A DNA stretch of 8,705 nt from Fidelibacterota bacterium UBA7303 (GTDB lineage Bacteria > Fidelibacterota > Marinisomatia > Marinisomatales > UBA1611). Made by a program: the position numbers and the translations under genes. The stretch spans positions 1-8,705 of the forward strand of contig DKQR01000052.1 in assembly GCA_002471805.1 (NCBI GenBank), read 5' to 3'. The notes under the pieces were generated by a model. That model had not been told where the DNA came from, searched no databases, and was given only the letters and a program-made list of their open reading frames with translations. Of the stretch, positions 5,832 through 8,705 are shown piece after piece; position 1 is the stretch's first letter, and every line of letters begins with the position of its first letter.

Positions 5832-6212
5832 TTAATAAATAACAACAATTTTTATTTCTGTGATTTCAAACCAGTCCCAGAAGTTGGATTGGTCAAGCTT
5901 TAACACGCCGTCCTTAAAACTGAACCTTAGCCTTTTACGGTATAAGGATTCAGTGAACCACTTCGAATTATCCCGCTTATAGTAAATAGCTACAAAGGGC
6001 GGGCTGTCCTCTTTCAGATCCGGGATGACCAGGGTACAGATAGATTCATTGAACTCACCCTCAGCAGTGATGAAATCTATTTTGGAGAAACTATAAACTC
6101 TTTTCCGGAGTGGAGTGTATTCCTCCAGGTTCTTTAGATGCTCCTGTGCACGATTAAGTGCCGGAAATAGGAATAAAAATGATATGATAAAAAAAAGGGG
6201 GTGAATTCTCAC
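5832..6212 (-). CDS. Hypothetical secreted protein, 126 aa
   Basis: I do not recognise this protein. It begins MRIHPLFFIISFLFLF, a basic start and hydrophobic core like a Sec signal peptide, with likely cleavage near A22 (LNRA|QE). No lipobox cysteine is present, so the mature part of about 104 residues should be periplasmic or exported. It is rich in aromatic and alternating hydrophobic residues (FVAIYYKR at 73-80, KIVVIY at the end), suggesting a small beta-rich fold. The only canonical start is GTG at 6212, which lies inside the stem of an intrinsic terminator and lacks a normal Shine-Dalgarno. An in-frame stop lies at 6239-6237. Either the gene is translated only from read-through transcripts, or its start is non-canonical. 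It lies 14 bases after the 152-aa gene and 51 bases before the SRP RNA. Confidence 0.55.
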   Translation of the reverse strand: MRIHPLFFIISFLFLFPALNRAQEHLKNLEEYTPLRKRVYSFSKIDFITAEGEFNESICTLVIPDLKEDSPPFVAIYYKRDNSKWFTESLYRKRLRFSFKDGVLKLDQSNFWDWFEITEIKIVVIY

Positions 6213-6216
6213 CCCC
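6189..6216 (-). terminator. Strong intrinsic (Rho-independent) terminator
   Basis: On the minus strand GGGGGTGA (6216-6209), loop GAAT, then TCACCCCC (6204-6197) form a perfect 8-bp stem with five G-C pairs at its base, followed at once by eight T residues (6196-6189). It sits 11 bases after the stop codon of the 152-aa gene and would end the transcript of the envelope block. On the plus strand there is no T-run after the stem, so it works in the minus direction only. It also contains the GTG start of the 126-aa reading frame. Confidence 0.88.
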
Positions 6217-6226
6217 GAATTTGGCC

Positions 6227-6685
6227 CTACTTTTTCTTACGCCCAAATAAACCTTTTTTCTCTTTCTTTTTCTCGCCCTCATCGGCTGGTTTTTCATCAC
6301 CTTTTCCCTCTTCCATGCCTTCGACACGTTTCTCCCAGTCACTCAATTCCTGGCCGCTTTCTTCCGGGGCTGCTCCACCGCCATCGCCTTCTTCCGCTTC
6401 ACCTTCATCCTCAATTATAAGTTCCTGGTTTTCCCAGATCTCTTTTAATTTTTCGTGACGTTTTTCAGAATTATCTTTCAGGTTTTCAAGTAATTCTGTT
6501 ACTTCTTCATGAAAATCGGCAATGGTTTGTTCCAGTCTTCTTACCAGTTCTTCCTGCAATGGGATTCCAAAACCATCTCCCACTTTTTCCATAAGAGAAC
6601 CAAACTGGTCCATTAAATATTTCTTTTGCGGATCAATGGCTGGCGCCTGATCCTCGGATCCACCTGTGTCAGGTTTTTTGGGCAT
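6227..6685 (-). CDS. Hypothetical charged coiled-coil protein, 152 aa
   Basis: Family not recognised. The start is well supported: ATG at 6685 with GGAGG (6694-6690) 4 nt upstream. There is no signal peptide or membrane segment, so it is probably cytoplasmic or membrane-peripheral. A short polar N-terminus (1-20) leads to an amphipathic region at about 22-92, rich in Glu, Leu and Lys with heptad-like spacing (for example VTELLENLKD at 62-71), likely a coiled coil. Residues 92-140 are acidic and low-complexity, rich in Glu and Gly and probably disordered. The tail is strongly basic (KKKEKKGLFGRKKK, 139-152) and could bind nucleic acid or acidic lipid. It lies 11 bases after the 255-aa gene and is the last gene before the terminator. 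The composition makes homology hard to judge, but the clean site and context argue for a real gene. Confidence 0.75.
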   Translation of the reverse strand: MPKKPDTGGSEDQAPAIDPQKKYLMDQFGSLMEKVGDGFGIPLQEELVRRLEQTIADFHEEVTELLENLKDNSEKRHEKLKEIWENQELIIEDEGEAEEGDGGGAAPEESGQELSDWEKRVEGMEEGKGDEKPADEGEKKKEKKGLFGRKKK

Positions 6686-6696
6686 ATGTCCTCCGG

Positions 6697-7464
6697 TTAT
6701 TGGGTTCGTAGCCTTTCATATTCCTCTTCAGCCAAAATAAAGGTCTCTTTTGGCGTCAGTAATGTACTGACAGCATCAAACATTTCGCCACTAAAAATCA
6801 ATCCTATTATTGTACCATAAAAACGGTTATACCATTTGATATCTGTTTCAGGTTTGCGCTGCGAATTATAAACCTGTCCGATTCCGAAACCCAGTGCAGC
6901 ACTGATTGCAAATATATATGGTTTTAAAAATAAATATTCCCCGGTTGTCATACGGTAAGAAATCCCTTCCATACGATCCAGGGGAACCCATTCAACGCTG
7001 GTTGGTGTCTGGACTTGTAATATTTCATTTTCAAAACTCAACAGGGTACCTTTTAGTTTTTTACTGCCTGAATGTTTGATTTTTACAAATTGGGGTTTTG
7101 GTATTTCAGCCACAATTTTTGCTGCCTGCAAAAAGTGCATTCCTTTGTACAGTTCGTTTAATGCTTCTTTTGTAAGCTCCGGCTGTCCATTCACATGTGT
7201 CTGCAGTTCAATAAATTTACGCAGGGTAAAGGTAGACGTCTTTTGAACTCTTTGCCCATGGATTTCTTTGATAATCTTTACCCGGAATTCATTGGGTCCC
7301 GCGGTCAGGATCTGGGCACTCACAAACCCTTTTTCCTTAGGGAATATACGATAGAACCTGTTTTCATGTACATCAATCTCGGTCCCGACCCTGGGGCTTA
7401 ATGCCTGCACTTCCCCCTGGGCCCGAAGAAAACTGAATATGGTAAAAAAGATTAATTTTTTCAT
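6697..7464 (-). CDS. Hypothetical envelope protein with signal peptide, 255 aa
   Basis: Not recognised. The N-terminus MKKLIFFTIFSFLRAQG looks like a Sec signal sequence, with cleavage perhaps near residue 15-21. The region to about 170 is a mixed beta-rich soluble part; VKIKHSGSKKLKGTLLSFE at 127-145 followed by LQVQTPTSVEWVPLDRMEGI at 149-168 reads like a small barrel that tunes a surface, similar in style to SH3- or LSM-like repeats, but this is only an impression. Two hydrophobic, glycine-containing segments lie at about 182-198 and 216-236 and could be membrane-spanning or membrane-inserted. The C-terminus is acidic (AEEEYERLR). The ATG at 7464 lies 12 bases after the barrel gene and has only a weak GGGA site. 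It probably shares an operon with the barrel protein and the charged 152-aa protein, ending at the terminator at 6216. Confidence 0.75.
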   Translation of the reverse strand: MKKLIFFTIFSFLRAQGEVQALSPRVGTEIDVHENRFYRIFPKEKGFVSAQILTAGPNEFRVKIIKEIHGQRVQKTSTFTLRKFIELQTHVNGQPELTKEALNELYKGMHFLQAAKIVAEIPKPQFVKIKHSGSKKLKGTLLSFENEILQVQTPTSVEWVPLDRMEGISYRMTTGEYLFLKPYIFAISAALGFGIGQVYNSQRKPETDIKWYNRFYGTIIGLIFSGEMFDAVSTLLTPKETFILAEEEYERLRTQ

Positions 7465-7476
7465 CCCGGATCAGGT

Positions 7477-8705
7477 TTAGAAATTAAAAGCAGTTTCGAC
7501 TGTTGTCTGTTTGATGGGTTGCAGTTTTCCGGTGCCGTCATCGCGGTAATACTGGCGAAAATCCCAGATAAGACTCACCCCCTTGCTCAATTCGTAGCCT
7601 ACCCGGTAGCCCATGACCGTGTTCACGGTGGGATTCTCAAAATCAAATGGGTTATCATCATTATTCCTCTGGTAGTAGGCCATGGCGGTACTCACCTTGG
7701 GAATATTTTCCGCATTCAGGTTTATAAAGGCATAAAAGCTTTTGTAATCCGTGGTATCCATTCTCATATTGGCATAGGAAGCTGAGAAAGTGGCTAGACT
7801 GAACAGGTTCAGGGATGCCGAACCAAACAGTCCTTGTGAGGAAGTGGCCCCGGACGAATCAGTGAACACAAACATATCCTTGGTTTGGATACTTGTGGCG
7901 CCTGCGGAAGATTGGGTTACCACTCGGTTCAGATCATAGGACTGGTCAAAGAACTGAGGTACATAAGAACCGTTAATGAGTCGATATTCGAGGGAGAGGT
8001 GAAGCAGACCAAAGAGAGATGATCGTATGCCGGGGATGGATAGCCCTGTGCCTGAACGCTCAGGACGATTGAAAGAAACGGTATCTAAGGCTACAGAAGT
8101 GGGAAAACTCAGGCTGTTGTATTCAGCGTAAACGGTGAGATCAATGATGCTGCTTTGTAAAAGCGGATACCCTATATCAACAGCCCAGCCGCTCACACTG
8201 GCTTTATTATCCTGAAGACTGAATGGGGTGGCTTTTAAAAGAATCTCATCAGCATTTTCATCGCCATCCACAATATTATCACCATCGGCATCAATATCGA
8301 TCAAGGAATCCGGTACACTGCTCCCCTGCCCTGGATCGGGCCAGCCGTCGCCATCCGTATCATTCCATAAAGTACTATCATCAGGAAAATCGTCAAATAC
8401 ATCCGGAATTGTATCCTCATCCCGGTCTTTGAGTCCAGAGAACATATTGGCATCCGTAACATAGTTCATGCCGATAGAAAGGGGGAAATTATCCGAAATG
8501 GTGTAGGCAGTCCGAAATCCAATGAGGGTTCCGCCGCGTGAGAAATCCTTCACATTCGCCAGGAAAATTTCACCACTGACCGGTCCCAGATTAAAACCTG
8601 TATTGATACCCACCCTTCGTACTGAAGGAAATTCCATCATATTAGAATATCCAGACATCAAGCCACCATATCCAAGGGTCATGCCCTCAATCGAGCCATA
8701 TTTTT
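7477..8705 (-). CDS. Outer-membrane beta-barrel-like protein with acidic Ca-binding-type insert, 5' end outside the window
   Basis: The frame is open through base 8705, so the true N-terminus is missing; at least 408 residues are visible. The first ATG inside (8682) is probably internal, because the upstream codons (KYGSIEG) continue the same glycine- and aromatic-rich style. Alternating hydrophobic strands (for example GTLIGFRTAYTI and IDLTVYAEYNSLSF) and a C-terminal phenylalanine (ETAFNF) are typical of outer-membrane barrels recognised by BamA. Between two strands is an Asp-rich block (8427-8257) of calcium-binding type. No enzyme motif is visible, and I cannot assign a named family. Possible roles are a porin, adhesin or structural barrel. 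It is followed after 12 bases by the 255-aa gene. The presence of this gene is the main evidence that the organism has an outer membrane. Confidence 0.85.
   Translation of the reverse strand, partial: KYGSIEGMTLGYGGLMSGYSNMMEFPSVRRVGINTGFNLGPVSGEIFLANVKDFSRGGTLIGFRTAYTISDNFPLSIGMNYVTDANMFSGLKDRDEDTIPDVFDDFPDDSTLWNDTDGDGWPDPGQGSSVPDSLIDIDADGDNIVDGDENADEILLKATPFSLQDNKASVSGWAVDIGYPLLQSSIIDLTVYAEYNSLSFPTSVALDTVSFNRPERSGTGLSIPGIRSSLFGLLHLSLEYRLINGSYVPQFFDQSYDLNRVVTQSSAGATSIQTKDMFVFTDSSGATSSQGLFGSASLNLFSLATFSASYANMRMDTTDYKSFYAFINLNAENIPKVSTAMAYYQRNNDDNPFDFENPTVNTVMGYRVGYELSKGVSLIWDFRQYYRDDGTGKLQPIKQTTVETAFNF
8257..8427 (-). other. Region encoding Asp-rich thrombospondin type 3-like calcium-binding motifs
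   Basis: Within the barrel gene, three acidic stretches follow each other: DRDEDTIPDVFDD, NDTDGDGWPD and DIDADGDNIVDGDE. Their DxDxDxxxD spacing matches calcium loops of thrombospondin type 3 or OmpA-linker type. The block sits after the strand ending NYVTDAN and before the next barrel strand, so it is most likely a surface or periplasmic loop that needs Ca2+ for folding. The motif type is seen; metal binding is inferred. Confidence 0.7.

Noticed and set aside
6154..6342. A 62-aa Arg/Lys-rich frame antiphase to the charged protein
   Set aside because: It overlaps the real gene end and the terminator and has no ribosome site; its composition is a by-product of the Glu/Lys codons of the real gene.

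Overview
The window is a compact bacterial chromosome segment in which every supportable gene lies on the minus strand, so transcription runs from high to low coordinates. It is mostly a conserved housekeeping cluster. In transcription order it reads: large SRP RNA (about 5780-5503), dnaX, ybaB, recR, pgsA, pgpA, cinA, thpR and the first codons of what is probably recA (32-1). Genes are packed tightly, with gaps of 0-15 bases or overlaps of 4-8 bases, which points to one operon with translational coupling. The cluster joins protein targeting (SRP RNA), replication (DnaX clamp loader), recombinational repair (YbaB, RecR, RecA), two consecutive steps of phosphatidylglycerol synthesis (PgsA then PgpA), pyridine-nucleotide salvage (CinA) and RNA end processing (ThpR).

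Upstream, at 5832-8705, is a block of envelope-type genes I cannot name. They are an outer-membrane beta-barrel-like protein with an acidic calcium-binding-type insert (open at the window edge), a 255-aa protein with a signal peptide and C-terminal hydrophobic segments, and a 152-aa charged coiled-coil protein. A strong intrinsic terminator (6216-6189) follows these three. A 126-aa predicted secreted protein comes next, and its only canonical start codon sits inside the terminator stem.

The outer-membrane barrel implies a diderm. The SRP RNA carries an Alu domain, unlike the short 4.5S RNA of Proteobacteria. Together with the moderate GC content, this suggests an uncultured diderm lineage, perhaps in or near the FCB superphylum (a Marinimicrobia-like organism is one option). 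I cannot fix the phylum from this window alone.

I see no mobile element, CRISPR array, tRNA or rRNA. The points worth a second look are: pgsA, whose frame is intact but has no ATG, GTG or TTG before its catalytic motif, so an ATT start is likely; a DnaX without the usual zinc-binding cysteines; a dnaX start codon about 8 nt from the predicted SRP RNA 3' end with no Shine-Dalgarno; ybaB and recR in the same frame separated by a single stop codon; and the terminator that overlaps a gene start. I do not see evidence for a wholly new multi-gene system here.
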